Positions 16,234 to 23,990 of a DNA stretch of 64,000 nucleotides are shown here, piece after piece; positions within the stretch are counted from its first letter, which is position 1; the number at the start of each line of letters is the position of its first letter. The notes under the pieces are model-generated. The model did no database searches and was not told the origin of the DNA. It saw only the letters and a list, made by a program, of their open reading frames with translations. A program made the translations under genes and the position numbers. The DNA is from an uncultured Pelagibacteraceae bacterium (GTDB lineage Bacteria > Pseudomonadota > Alphaproteobacteria > Pelagibacterales > Pelagibacteraceae), in NCBI GenBank assembly GCA_902524945.1, contig CABZFF010000001.1, forward strand, positions 157,180-221,179. Direction: 5' to 3'.

Positions 16234-16751
16234 AAACCTTTAAATAAAACAATTATTAAGAATAAAAAGAATGCTTGCACTAGCCAAGAAACTATTACAA
16301 CTCCAAATGCTTTCCAAAGGCTATCGTAGTCTAATGCAGATTTAACTGCAACAACCATACAAGCGAGCATCCAGAACGCTGAACCAACAAATGTTACTGT
16401 CATTAACTCTGGTGTGACTCCAAAGACTCTGATTAATCCAGGTGCACTTGAAAACCCAATCGTTCTTAAAAGTTCACCGTGATCACTTTTAGTTTTAATA
16501 TCCCCAAAGAGTTTTACGCCAACAAAATAAATTATATAAGCCCAAACATACCAGCTTAAAAGAGAGAGTGCAGGAGCAATTAGAAAATTCGAAGCTCCCA
16601 AATGTAAAGATCCAACACCGGCAGCAAGACTTGATAACACAACTACAATACCTGCTTGAAGAGTCGCTTTTTTATCTTTTTCAACTTCTTCGTAAAGATC
16701 TATATCTATTTTGATAGCTCTAAAAACTCTATTTATAAATAAATTAATCAT
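16230..16751 (-). CDS. Yip1-family membrane protein
   Basis: A 173-residue integral membrane protein with about five helices. The initial LFINRVFRAIKIDIDLYEEV, the central WYVWAYIIYFVGVKLFG and the segment LLRTIGFSSAPGLIRVFGV are typical of bacterial Yip1-domain proteins. No biochemical role is established for the bacterial members. It overlaps hisN upstream by 4 bases, so the two are probably translated from one mRNA. Confidence 0.82.
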   Translation of the reverse strand: MINLFINRVFRAIKIDIDLYEEVEKDKKATLQAGIVVVLSSLAAGVGSLHLGASNFLIAPALSLLSWYVWAYIIYFVGVKLFGDIKTKSDHGELLRTIGFSSAPGLIRVFGVTPELMTVTFVGSAFWMLACMVVAVKSALDYDSLWKAFGVVIVSWLVQAFFLFLIIVLFKGF

Positions 16752-17542
16752 TTTTTTGTAAAAGGTTTTAGTAATCTTAGAATCTTGTTATGTAAAGCTT
16801 TATTACATGAAGCAATAATATTACCTCCTATTTCTGCAGGTTCATTTTTCCAATTAGTTACTATTGCGCCTGAGTTTTTGATGATGGGTATTAAAGGTAA
16901 AATATCATAAGGCTTTAAGTTAGCTTCTATCACAGCATCTACTGTTCCCTCGGCTAATAAACAATAATTTAAAGCATCAAATCCAGCTAACCTAAATGAC
17001 CAACCAAATTTCTTTATAACTTTTCTTTGCCTTTCATAGCTTAAGGTTCCATGAAAGTTTCCGATAATTTTAACTGTTTTTAAATTGCTATTATTAGAAG
17101 ATTTAAGAATTTTTTTTTTATTATTTTTGAAAATATAGGATTTTTTTTGATCATTTATATAAAATTTATTTAATTCTGGAAAATTTGCTAAACCAACTTT
17201 TGATTTTTCGTTAAAAGTAAGGCCTATTAAGTTAGACCAAGTCGGTGCTCCGATAACAAAAGCTCTTGTTCCATCTATCGGGTCGATTGACCATTGAAAA
17301 TGATTATCCGACTTTTTATCATCAAACTCTTCTCCGATAATAGAGTCATTAGGAAATTTTTTTAGAATTAATGATCTTATATATTTTTCAAAAGATTTAT
17401 CAAAATTAGTTACTGGATCAAAATCTTTCTTATTTTTTGATTTATTATTTACTTTAATTCCAGATTTTGATTTTTTTTTGTAAAATGAATTTAATTTTGC
17501 CGGTAAAGATCTTAAAAAATTAAAGGTTTTTTTGTAGTTCAT
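16748..17542 (-). CDS. hisN: Inositol-monophosphatase-family phosphatase, probable histidinol-phosphatase
   Basis: A 264-residue metal-dependent phosphatase. Metal-site motifs are visible: DPVTNFDK, IIGEEFDD, WSIDPIDGTRAF and later PYDILPLIPIIKNSGA. The combination DPIDGTRAFVIGAPTWSNLIG resembles the HisN type that dephosphorylates histidinol phosphate in histidine synthesis, and it fits the presence of hisI nearby. An inositol or other sugar phosphate cannot be excluded. It lies upstream of, and overlaps, the Yip1 gene. Confidence 0.85.
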   Translation of the reverse strand: MNYKKTFNFLRSLPAKLNSFYKKKSKSGIKVNNKSKNKKDFDPVTNFDKSFEKYIRSLILKKFPNDSIIGEEFDDKKSDNHFQWSIDPIDGTRAFVIGAPTWSNLIGLTFNEKSKVGLANFPELNKFYINDQKKSYIFKNNKKKILKSSNNSNLKTVKIIGNFHGTLSYERQRKVIKKFGWSFRLAGFDALNYCLLAEGTVDAVIEANLKPYDILPLIPIIKNSGAIVTNWKNEPAEIGGNIIASCNKALHNKILRLLKPFTKK

Positions 17543-17560
17543 GTGTGTATATAGCTTAAT

Positions 17561-18025
17561 TTAGTTTAAAACAAAAATACTAAAATTTAACATTAAAGCG
17601 TAACCGCTCCATAAAAAGTAAGGAACCATCAGAGAAAAACTAATCTTATCTTTCAGATAATAAATTTTCATTAAGAGAACTATAAATATGAGAATTAAAA
17701 CTAAATCTAGTAATGCTAGTCCTATTTGATGAAAACCAAAAAAAATAACGCTCCAAATCATATTAAAAAAGAGGTGTAAAAAATATAAATTTAAAATTTT
17801 ATTATCATAGTAGTTTATCCAAATACGCCAAATTGCTACTGACATTAAGATATACAAAACTGTCCATACAGGCCCAAACACCCAGCTCGGAGGATTGAAA
17901 CTTGGAAGAATTATCTGAGAATACCAAGGTTCTTTAAAAGTCGCAGTAGTAAATCCACCAATTCCAGATGCTAAAAATGTTATTAAAAGAATGAATGTTA
18001 GAGATAAATATTTATTCTTAGTCAT
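17561..18025 (-). CDS. tspO: TspO/MBR-family membrane protein
   Basis: A 154-residue protein with five membrane helices. The signature PSFNPPSWVFGPVWTVLYI and the later FFGFHQIGLALLDL mark the TspO (peripheral benzodiazepine receptor) family, which binds tetrapyrroles. In Rhodobacter TspO modulates expression of photopigment genes in response to oxygen and light, which fits the surrounding set of photolyase-like and oxidative-stress genes. It is divergent from the SDR gene at 18047 with only 21 bases between them. Confidence 0.93.
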   Translation of the reverse strand: MTKNKYLSLTFILLITFLASGIGGFTTATFKEPWYSQIILPSFNPPSWVFGPVWTVLYILMSVAIWRIWINYYDNKILNLYFLHLFFNMIWSVIFFGFHQIGLALLDLVLILIFIVLLMKIYYLKDKISFSLMVPYFLWSGYALMLNFSIFVLN

Positions 18026-18046
18026 AATTTAAGGTATAACTAATTT

Positions 18047-18799
18047 ATGTCTGAAAATCAGAAAAAAATATGGATTACAGGTGCAAGTAGTGGAATTGGA
18101 AAGGCAGTAGCCGAAAAATTTGCTAACGAGGGATGGAAAGTTGCTGTATCTGCAAGAAGAAAAGAACTTTTGGATGAGTTAGCTAAACACAACAACATAA
18201 GTTCATTTCCCCTGGATGTAACCAACCGGTCCCAAATAAATAATGTTTTTAAAGATATTTTAAATGCTTTAGGTGACGTTGACATTTGTTTATTTTCAAG
18301 TGGAACTTATGAGCCAAAGGACGAGCAAAGTATAGATCCAGATAAGATTAAAAATGTAATTAATGTTAATTTTTTAGGGGTTATTGATTGCGTAAAAGTT
18401 GTTGAAGATTATTTTAAAAATAAGAAATCTGGACACGTTTCGATAGTTTCTTCAATAGCAGGTTATAGAGGTCTGCCAAATTCAAGTGGTTATGGTCCTT
18501 CAAAAGCTGCCCTAACTAATTTTAGTGAAAGTATTTACTTTGATTTTAAAAAATTTGGAGTGAGGGTCTCAGTTGTATCACCAGGTTTCATCAAAACTCC
18601 TTTGACAGATAAAAATGAGTTTACTATGCCATTTTTAAAAACTCCTGAATATGCTGCAGATAAAATTTATAATGGTTTAGTGAAAGGAAATGCTTTTGAA
18701 ATTCATTTCCCAAAAGGATTAACTTTAACTTTAAAATTTTTAAGAATTTTGCCTTATAGACTTTACTTATTTTTAGTAGACAAATTAGTTAAACGTTAA
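18047..18799 (+). CDS. Short-chain dehydrogenase/reductase
   Basis: A classical SDR of 250 residues with all motifs: TGASSGIGKAVAE for the cofactor, ARR after the second strand favouring NADP(H), VSSIAGYRG for the catalytic Ser, and YGPSKAAL with the catalytic Tyr and Lys. After residue 205 it has a hydrophobic C-terminal extension (LTLKFLRILPYRLYLFLVDKL) that could bind the membrane, as in SDRs acting on lipids. The substrate is unknown. It begins a short plus-strand run. Confidence 0.92.
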   Translation: MSENQKKIWITGASSGIGKAVAEKFANEGWKVAVSARRKELLDELAKHNNISSFPLDVTNRSQINNVFKDILNALGDVDICLFSSGTYEPKDEQSIDPDKIKNVINVNFLGVIDCVKVVEDYFKNKKSGHVSIVSSIAGYRGLPNSSGYGPSKAALTNFSESIYFDFKKFGVRVSVVSPGFIKTPLTDKNEFTMPFLKTPEYAADKIYNGLVKGNAFEIHFPKGLTLTLKFLRILPYRLYLFLVDKLVKR

Positions 18800-18851
18800 G
18801 CTTGAGACAAAAAGTCTTTAATTATTGAATGAAAATTTTGTATTATTATTT

Positions 18852-18971
18852 ATGAAAAAAAAAATTTATAAAACCCTAATCGCAGGAGGATTTTACTTTT
18901 TTTTAATAAAAGGTTTAGTATGGCTTGCTTTAATCGTTGCAGCTGCCTTAGGAATTGGTAATTTTTTTTAA
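18852..18971 (+). CDS. Small single-helix membrane protein
   Basis: A 39-residue frame from ATG 18852, with a basic N-terminus (MKKKIYK) and one hydrophobic helix (FFLIKGLVWLALIVAAALGI). It ends one base before the ATG of the ABM-domain gene, so co-translation is likely. Similar very short proteins with a KGLxWL segment occur in other alphaproteobacteria to my recollection, but I cannot name a family. Function unknown. Confidence 0.55.
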   Translation: MKKKIYKTLIAGGFYFFLIKGLVWLALIVAAALGIGNFF

Positions 18972-18972
18972 T

Positions 18973-19275
18973 ATGTACATAGCAATGAATAGATTTAAAA
19001 TAGTTCTTGGAAAAGAAAAAGCTTTTGAAGATGTGTGGAAAAATAGAGAAACGCATTTAGAAAATGTGCCGGGGTTTAAAAAGTTTAATTTAGTTAAAGG
19101 AGAAAAAAAAGAGGATCATACACTTTATGCATCACACAGTATTTGGCATTCAAAAGAAGATTTTATAAATTGGACTAAATCTGAAGCTTTTAGACTTGCG
19201 CATAAAAATGCTGGCCAACACCAAAATTTATATTTAGGTCATCCTAATTTTGAGGGGTTTGAAAAGGTAATTTAA
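18973..19275 (+). CDS. ABM-domain monooxygenase-like protein (HmoA/IsdG type)
   Basis: A 100-residue ferredoxin-like protein of the antibiotic-biosynthesis-monooxygenase superfamily: NRFKIVLGKEKAFEDVWKNR, VPGFKKFNLVKGE and YASHSIWHSKEDFINWTKSE, ending with GHPNFEGFEKV. This resembles the group annotated as heme-degrading HmoA-like proteins, but the heme role is not shown by the sequence. I start at ATG 18973, directly after the small membrane protein; the frame extends to 18955. The next gene starts one base after its stop. Confidence 0.8.
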   Translation: MYIAMNRFKIVLGKEKAFEDVWKNRETHLENVPGFKKFNLVKGEKKEDHTLYASHSIWHSKEDFINWTKSEAFRLAHKNAGQHQNLYLGHPNFEGFEKVI

Positions 19276-19276
19276 A

Positions 19277-19687
19277 ATGGAAAATGAGGAATTTGACAAA
19301 GAATTTAGAGTTTTAAATTTATCAATTGAAAAGCTATCGCTTTATTATGGAATTTTTTTAATTATTTGGGGAATAATAGTAAGTTTTGTTAGTGGAAGTG
19401 CTTCTGCAACTTCTTATATTCCGTCTTTTTTAGGTTTTCCTTTATTTGTTTTTTCATATTTAGCTATAAAGTTTCCATTAAAGAAAAAATTATTTATGCA
19501 TATTGTTGTAATTTTTGGTCTAATTATTTTTCTTGGCGGATTAGACTTTATTAGAACTTTAATAAGTGGATATGCATTTGAAAATTTTTGGGCAGATACA
19601 TCCAAGATAATGATGTTGCTGACTGGGCTATACTTCTCAATTCAATGTATAAGATCGTTTATCTTCGCAAGAAAAAATAGAGATTAA
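19277..19687 (+). CDS. Membrane protein of unknown function (four helices)
   Basis: A 136-residue protein with a short acidic N-terminus (MENEEFDKEF) and four hydrophobic helices at about residues 23-42, 46-66, 74-92 and 108-128. I do not recognise a family. It starts one base after the ABM-domain gene and converges on the superoxide dismutase gene with 12 bases between the stop codons. Confidence 0.7.
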   Translation: MENEEFDKEFRVLNLSIEKLSLYYGIFLIIWGIIVSFVSGSASATSYIPSFLGFPLFVFSYLAIKFPLKKKLFMHIVVIFGLIIFLGGLDFIRTLISGYAFENFWADTSKIMMLLTGLYFSIQCIRSFIFARKNRD

Positions 19688-19699
19688 AATATTCAATTG

Positions 19700-20284
19700 T
19701 TATAAGTTTGACTCAACAAACTCCCAATTAATTAATTTATCAAAAAAGTTTTCTAAATAAGCTGGCCTTTTATTTTTGTAATCTAGGTAGTATGAGTGCT
19801 CCCACACATCACAACCTAATATAGGTTTCATATTATGAATTATTGGGTTTTCAGCATTTGGTGATTTGGTTACTACAAGCTTATCTTCTTTCAAAGATAA
19901 CCAACACCATCCAGATCCAAACTGAGTAACTCCAGCATTAATGAATTCCTCCCTAAATTTTTCAAAACCTCCAAAATCTTCTTTAATCTTATTTTCAAGT
20001 TTAGATGGAACATTTCCTCCGCCATTAGGTTTCATGCACTTCCAAAAAAGATTATGATTCCAGTGTTGACTTGCGTTGTTAAAAATACCTGCCTTTTTTT
20101 CAGTAGATGATTTTTTAATTATTTCTTCCAGAGACAATTTTTCATAATCAGAACCTTTTATAAAATTATTAAGATTTGTAATATATGTTTGGTGGTGCTT
20201 ACCATGATGTAAATCCAAAGTTTGCTCTGACATTATCGGAGAAAGAGCTGAATTAGCGTAATCTAATTTAGGAAGTTCAAACAT
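19700..20284 (-). CDS. sodB: Superoxide dismutase, iron type
   Basis: Converts superoxide to oxygen and hydrogen peroxide. Metal ligands are in LHHGKHHQTY, ASQHWNHNLFW and DVWEHSYYLDYKN; FGSGWCWL is also conserved. The GIFNNASQHWNH segment favours the iron form, though metal specificity cannot be proven by sequence. No signal peptide, so cytosolic; 194 residues is normal. It is the last gene of the minus-strand series that begins at gcvT and passes through the amine-oxidase/DUF1365/CFA/DUF3833 module; the gap to DUF3833 is 1 base. Confidence 0.96.
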   Translation of the reverse strand: MFELPKLDYANSALSPIMSEQTLDLHHGKHHQTYITNLNNFIKGSDYEKLSLEEIIKKSSTEKKAGIFNNASQHWNHNLFWKCMKPNGGGNVPSKLENKIKEDFGGFEKFREEFINAGVTQFGSGWCWLSLKEDKLVVTKSPNAENPIIHNMKPILGCDVWEHSYYLDYKNKRPAYLENFFDKLINWEFVESNL

Positions 20285-20285
20285 T

Positions 20286-20810
20286 TTAATCTTTTACAAA
20301 CATAACAGTTAATTCAGCGACTTTAATTCCAAATTTAGTCATTGTCGCTCTATTTATTGCCACACGTTCATCTTGCATGAAAATCCAATCGTCAAAAGTA
20401 ATTTTAACATTTTTGCTTTTAACTGGCACAAGCAATACATACTCAAATTTAAAAGCTGGGCCATATGAATATCCTTTGGCTGTGCCTACTACATCAGAAG
20501 CAGTTCCTTCATAATTATTTTCATCAATTTTTTTTATGGTCCATTGACGAGTTTGTCGTTCCCCGTCGTTCCAATCAAAAACTTCGTCTAAAATTAATTG
20601 TGAACCATCCCATTTTCCGTTTAAATCAGCTTTAAATTGTCTCGTAACTTTTCCAGATCTATTTTGTAATACTCCCCAAGCTTTGACATTACCTGACAAA
20701 TAATTTTCGATGACTAGTCTTGGTTTTTGATCTTTAAAATCTGTCGGTTTCATTTTATTTGCACATCCTGTTGTTAAAATTAGTAAAAATATTACTATAA
20801 ATTTTTTCAT
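20286..20810 (-). CDS. DUF3833 lipoprotein
   Basis: A 174-residue lipoprotein: leader MKKFIVIFLLILTTGC ends in a lipobox Cys. RLVIENYLSGNVKAWGVLQ, DEVFDWNDGERQTRQWTI and FDDWIFMQDERVAINRATMTK are typical DUF3833 segments, suggesting a beta-rich lipocalin-like fold. In Rhodobacter and relatives such genes sit with CFA-type, DUF1365 and FAD-amine-oxidase genes in sets I recall as responding to singlet oxygen. The same arrangement is seen here, with a 4-base overlap to the CFA-type gene. Confidence 0.88.
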   Translation of the reverse strand: MKKFIVIFLLILTTGCANKMKPTDFKDQKPRLVIENYLSGNVKAWGVLQNRSGKVTRQFKADLNGKWDGSQLILDEVFDWNDGERQTRQWTIKKIDENNYEGTASDVVGTAKGYSYGPAFKFEYVLLVPVKSKNVKITFDDWIFMQDERVAINRATMTKFGIKVAELTVMFVKD

Positions 20811-21997
20811 GACGAATATCTATTAGACATAGAGAATTGAATCAAGTTAATGTTTTTAGACTTAAAACCGCCTTCACAATAAGATAAGTAAAATTCCCAC
20901 ATACGTTTGAAATATTCATCAAAACCTAGTGGGCTTATTTTTTCCCAAGCACCTAAAAAATTTTTTCTCCAAGTTGCTAAAGTTCTGGCATAATCTTCGG
21001 AATAGGTATTAATTTTTTCAAGTTTTAGGTCGTTTTTTTTAATTAGATTTTCCATAAATTCAATTGAGGGTAAAAACCCACCTGGAAATATGTATTTTTG
21101 AATAAAATCCTCATTTGCTCTATATCTTTCAAATAGGTCATCTTTTATAACGATGCCTTGAATTGCAGCAGTTCCCCCGTAATTAAGAACATTTTTAATT
21201 GTGCCAAAATATTTGTCCATATATTTTTCACCAACAGCTTCTATCATTTCTATTGAAGCTACGTGATCATATTTTTCCTTGAGATCTCTGTAATCTAAAA
21301 ACTTAACATTAACTTTATTGTTTAGTCCTGAGTTGAAAATCTTCTTTTTGGTAAACTCATATTGATTTTTAGAAATTGTGATACAGTCTACACTCACATC
21401 ATAATTTTTAGCTAAGAATTCAGCAAATCCGCCCCAACCACATCCTATCTCTAAAACCTTGTTTCCATCTTTTATATTCATTAAATTTATAAGCTCTTGA
21501 AATTTATTTCTTTGAGCAATTTCTAAATCATCTTTCTCATTTTTATAGACTGCACTGGAATAAGTAAGAGATTTATCAAGCCACGACGAAAAAAATTCAT
21601 TCCCTAAATCATAATGTTTTGAAATATATTTTTTACTTTTAGATTTTGTATTTGACGCAAACATTTTTTTTAGAAAATTTTTGATTTTTTGTAATTTTAA
21701 ACTTCCTGAAAAAGAGTAGATTGTATTGATATTTCTCGCTGTAAGTTCAATTAAATTTGTTAAATTTGAGGAATAAAAATCTTTTTTCATGTGAGCTTCT
21801 CCTAAAGCTGAGCTTCCACCCATAATTACATTTAGGTAAAAATTGGGTTTATTAATTTTGATATCTGAAGATAATTCGCTCTCTAAGTCACCAAAATGAA
21901 AAACTTTTCCATCATAATTTATAAGCTTAAGATTTCCTTGTGAGATTTTTTTTAATTTGTTTAAGACAAATCTTTCTGAAATTTTTATTAAACTCAT
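20807..21997 (-). CDS. cfa: Cyclopropane-fatty-acyl-phospholipid synthase-type methyltransferase
   Basis: A 396-residue SAM-dependent enzyme that modifies double bonds of membrane lipid acyl chains. SAM-site motif VLEIGCGWGGFAEFLA, upstream SKHYDLGNEFFSSWLDKS, active-site SIEMIEAVGEKYMDKYF and FIQKYIFPGGFLPS are all present. It could be a true cyclopropane synthase or one of the related methyltransferases that act in furan fatty acid synthesis; the neighbours (DUF1365, FAD amine-oxidase-like) are those of the latter kind of cluster, which is inference. One-base overlap with DUF1365. Confidence 0.92.
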   Translation of the reverse strand: MSLIKISERFVLNKLKKISQGNLKLINYDGKVFHFGDLESELSSDIKINKPNFYLNVIMGGSSALGEAHMKKDFYSSNLTNLIELTARNINTIYSFSGSLKLQKIKNFLKKMFASNTKSKSKKYISKHYDLGNEFFSSWLDKSLTYSSAVYKNEKDDLEIAQRNKFQELINLMNIKDGNKVLEIGCGWGGFAEFLAKNYDVSVDCITISKNQYEFTKKKIFNSGLNNKVNVKFLDYRDLKEKYDHVASIEMIEAVGEKYMDKYFGTIKNVLNYGGTAAIQGIVIKDDLFERYRANEDFIQKYIFPGGFLPSIEFMENLIKKNDLKLEKINTYSEDYARTLATWRKNFLGAWEKISPLGFDEYFKRMWEFYLSYCEGGFKSKNINLIQFSMSNRYSS

Positions 21998-22758
21998 TAA
22001 TATTCCTCGTAACTTAAATTATTTTTTAATTTAATATTTCTTTTCCTGTATATTGCCCCTTTTTTCCATAAAAGTAATGCTTCAAAATGTATCGAACCAA
22101 TAATTTTAATAGTCATTAAGGGATACTTAAAAAAGTTAAACATGAGTTGCTTTGAGCTGAATTCTTTTCTCTCTCCAGTTTGAGTAGCTGTTAAAACTGT
22201 TCCTATCGAGTCTGTTTGTTTTATAAAGACTGAGAGTTTATCATTAGGGTTAAGTAATTTAAAATTATAGTAAGTTTCCATATCCATAAAGGGTGAAACA
22301 TAAAACTTTTTTTTACATTTTTGAGCTATTTCTTCATTATCTTTAATTTTAAAAATATATGTGTGCTGCTCATTAAAAGTATTTTTTACTTCATAAAAAA
22401 TTGCCTTCAATTTATTATCCTTGTAGCAGTAAAAAATACTTAAAGGGTTGAACACATAGCCAAAAATTCTTGGATAACAAAGTATTTTAACTTTATTTAT
22501 TTCACCTTTTATATTGAACTTACTAATGTTTTTAAGAACCCACTCTTTTAAATCACTTCCATCACGTTCTCCATGATCTTTATCGTAAAAGCTAAAAATG
22601 TTAAATTTATTATGAGAGAAGATATTAATTGAACTGTCTAATTGATTGATTTCATCTAAATCAATTAAAAATGAAAAAGTTTTATATTTTAAAAAATGTC
22701 TTACAGGTTTAAATCTTGTATGAGTTACTTCGCCGTTGTAAATGCAGGAATTCATCAA
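21997..22758 (-). CDS. DUF1365 family protein
   Basis: A 253-residue protein with the DUF1365 pattern: CIYNGEVTHTRFKPVRHFLKY at the start, then ILCYPRIFGYVFNPLSIFYCY, VKNTFNEQHTYIF and VSPFMDMETYYNF. The family is almost always next to a CFA-type methyltransferase and an FAD-dependent amine-oxidase-like gene, as here, but its reaction is not established. It overlaps the amine-oxidase-like gene by 4 bases and the CFA-type gene by 1 base. Confidence 0.93.
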   Translation of the reverse strand: MMNSCIYNGEVTHTRFKPVRHFLKYKTFSFLIDLDEINQLDSSINIFSHNKFNIFSFYDKDHGERDGSDLKEWVLKNISKFNIKGEINKVKILCYPRIFGYVFNPLSIFYCYKDNKLKAIFYEVKNTFNEQHTYIFKIKDNEEIAQKCKKKFYVSPFMDMETYYNFKLLNPNDKLSVFIKQTDSIGTVLTATQTGERKEFSSKQLMFNFFKYPLMTIKIIGSIHFEALLLWKKGAIYRKRNIKLKNNLSYEEY

Positions 22759-23981
22759 ATTTTAAAGTTATTTATCAAATCTATAGATGATTTTAATCCA
22801 TCTTCATGAAATCCGTAACCAAAATAACTTCCACAAAACCAAGTTCTTTTTTTTCCTTGTATTAATCTTAGATCTTTTTGAAGTGCTGTATTCTTTGAAT
22901 TCAAATATGGGTGGGTAAAATCAACTTTTTTTATAACAGAATTTTCGTTAATTTTACAAATAGGGTTTAAAGTTAAAAAATAATCTTTAGATGTATCTAA
23001 ATTTTGTAGTTTATTTAACCAATAAGTAATGCATGTCTTTTCTCCATCTGAAACAGAATTCCAACTAGACCAGGCCCTTTTTTTGTGAGGCATTAATCTC
23101 TCATCAGTATGTAAATAAGCCTCATTCTTCACGTAATTAAATTTTTCTAATATATTTTTTTCTTGTTTCGTTGGTTTTTCTATCATTCTTAAACTTTGGT
23201 CTGCATGGGAAGCTAGAACTACTTGATCATAGTCAACATATTCATTGCCAATAATTACCCTGATATTGTCATCGCTTCTAATTAACTTATCCACTTTATA
23301 ATTTTTAAAAATTTCTCCACTAATTTTATTTGTTACTTTTTTTACATAAGCTCTACTTCTATTTGAAACTGTGTACCATTGCGGTCTATTTTTAAATTTA
23401 AATAAACCATGATTAGTAAAAAAATTTAAAAAAAATTTTAATGGCATTTCCTTTGCTTTATTGAATGGCATTGACCAGATAGCAGCAACCATGGGGATTA
23501 AGTGATAATCGATGAAGTATTTTGATAACTTTTTTTTGTTAAGAAAATTTCCTAGAGTCTCTTCTTTAATTTCACTTTCAAGTAATTTTGGAGCAGTTTT
23601 ATAAAATGAAATTATCTCTCTAATCATATATAAAAATTTTAAATTGAGAAGATTTAATTTATTAGCAAAAATACCTCCTAAACCACTTCCGCTATATTCA
23701 ACATTACTATTCTTAATTGATACAGAAAATGACATGTCGCTTTTTTCATAAGGAACTTTTAATTCATTAAAAAAATTTACTAAATTTGGATAAGTAGCCT
23801 CATTAAAAACAATAAAGCCTAGATCTACTGGAACAATCTTATCATCTTCTTTTATCTCGTAGGTAAAAGAATGACCTCCAAAGTGATCTTCTTTTTCGTA
23901 TAGATCAACTTTATATTTTTTTGAGAGAAAATATGCGGAAGATAATCCTGAGATACCTGAGCCGATAACAGCAATTTTCAT
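22755..23981 (-). CDS. FAD-dependent amine-oxidase-like oxidoreductase
   Basis: A 408-residue flavoprotein: N-terminal dinucleotide site GSGISGLSSAYFLSKKYKVDLYE, then HFGGHS and a C-terminal FCGSYFGYGFHEDGLKS segment that closes the FAD site. It belongs to the amine oxidase/desaturase-like group found with DUF1365 and CFA-type genes. The likely substrate is a lipid acyl chain, by context only. The gene begins 9 bases after the gcvP stop, so it may be read through from the glycine cleavage operon. Confidence 0.9.
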   Translation of the reverse strand: MKIAVIGSGISGLSSAYFLSKKYKVDLYEKEDHFGGHSFTYEIKEDDKIVPVDLGFIVFNEATYPNLVNFFNELKVPYEKSDMSFSVSIKNSNVEYSGSGLGGIFANKLNLLNLKFLYMIREIISFYKTAPKLLESEIKEETLGNFLNKKKLSKYFIDYHLIPMVAAIWSMPFNKAKEMPLKFFLNFFTNHGLFKFKNRPQWYTVSNRSRAYVKKVTNKISGEIFKNYKVDKLIRSDDNIRVIIGNEYVDYDQVVLASHADQSLRMIEKPTKQEKNILEKFNYVKNEAYLHTDERLMPHKKRAWSSWNSVSDGEKTCITYWLNKLQNLDTSKDYFLTLNPICKINENSVIKKVDFTHPYLNSKNTALQKDLRLIQGKKRTWFCGSYFGYGFHEDGLKSSIDLINNFKI

Positions 23982-23990
23982 TAAAAGAGG

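Noticed and set aside
18805..18820. AGAC..GTCT hairpin after the SDR gene as a terminator
   Set aside because: The stem is only 4 bp with a poor T tract; such pairs are common by chance here.
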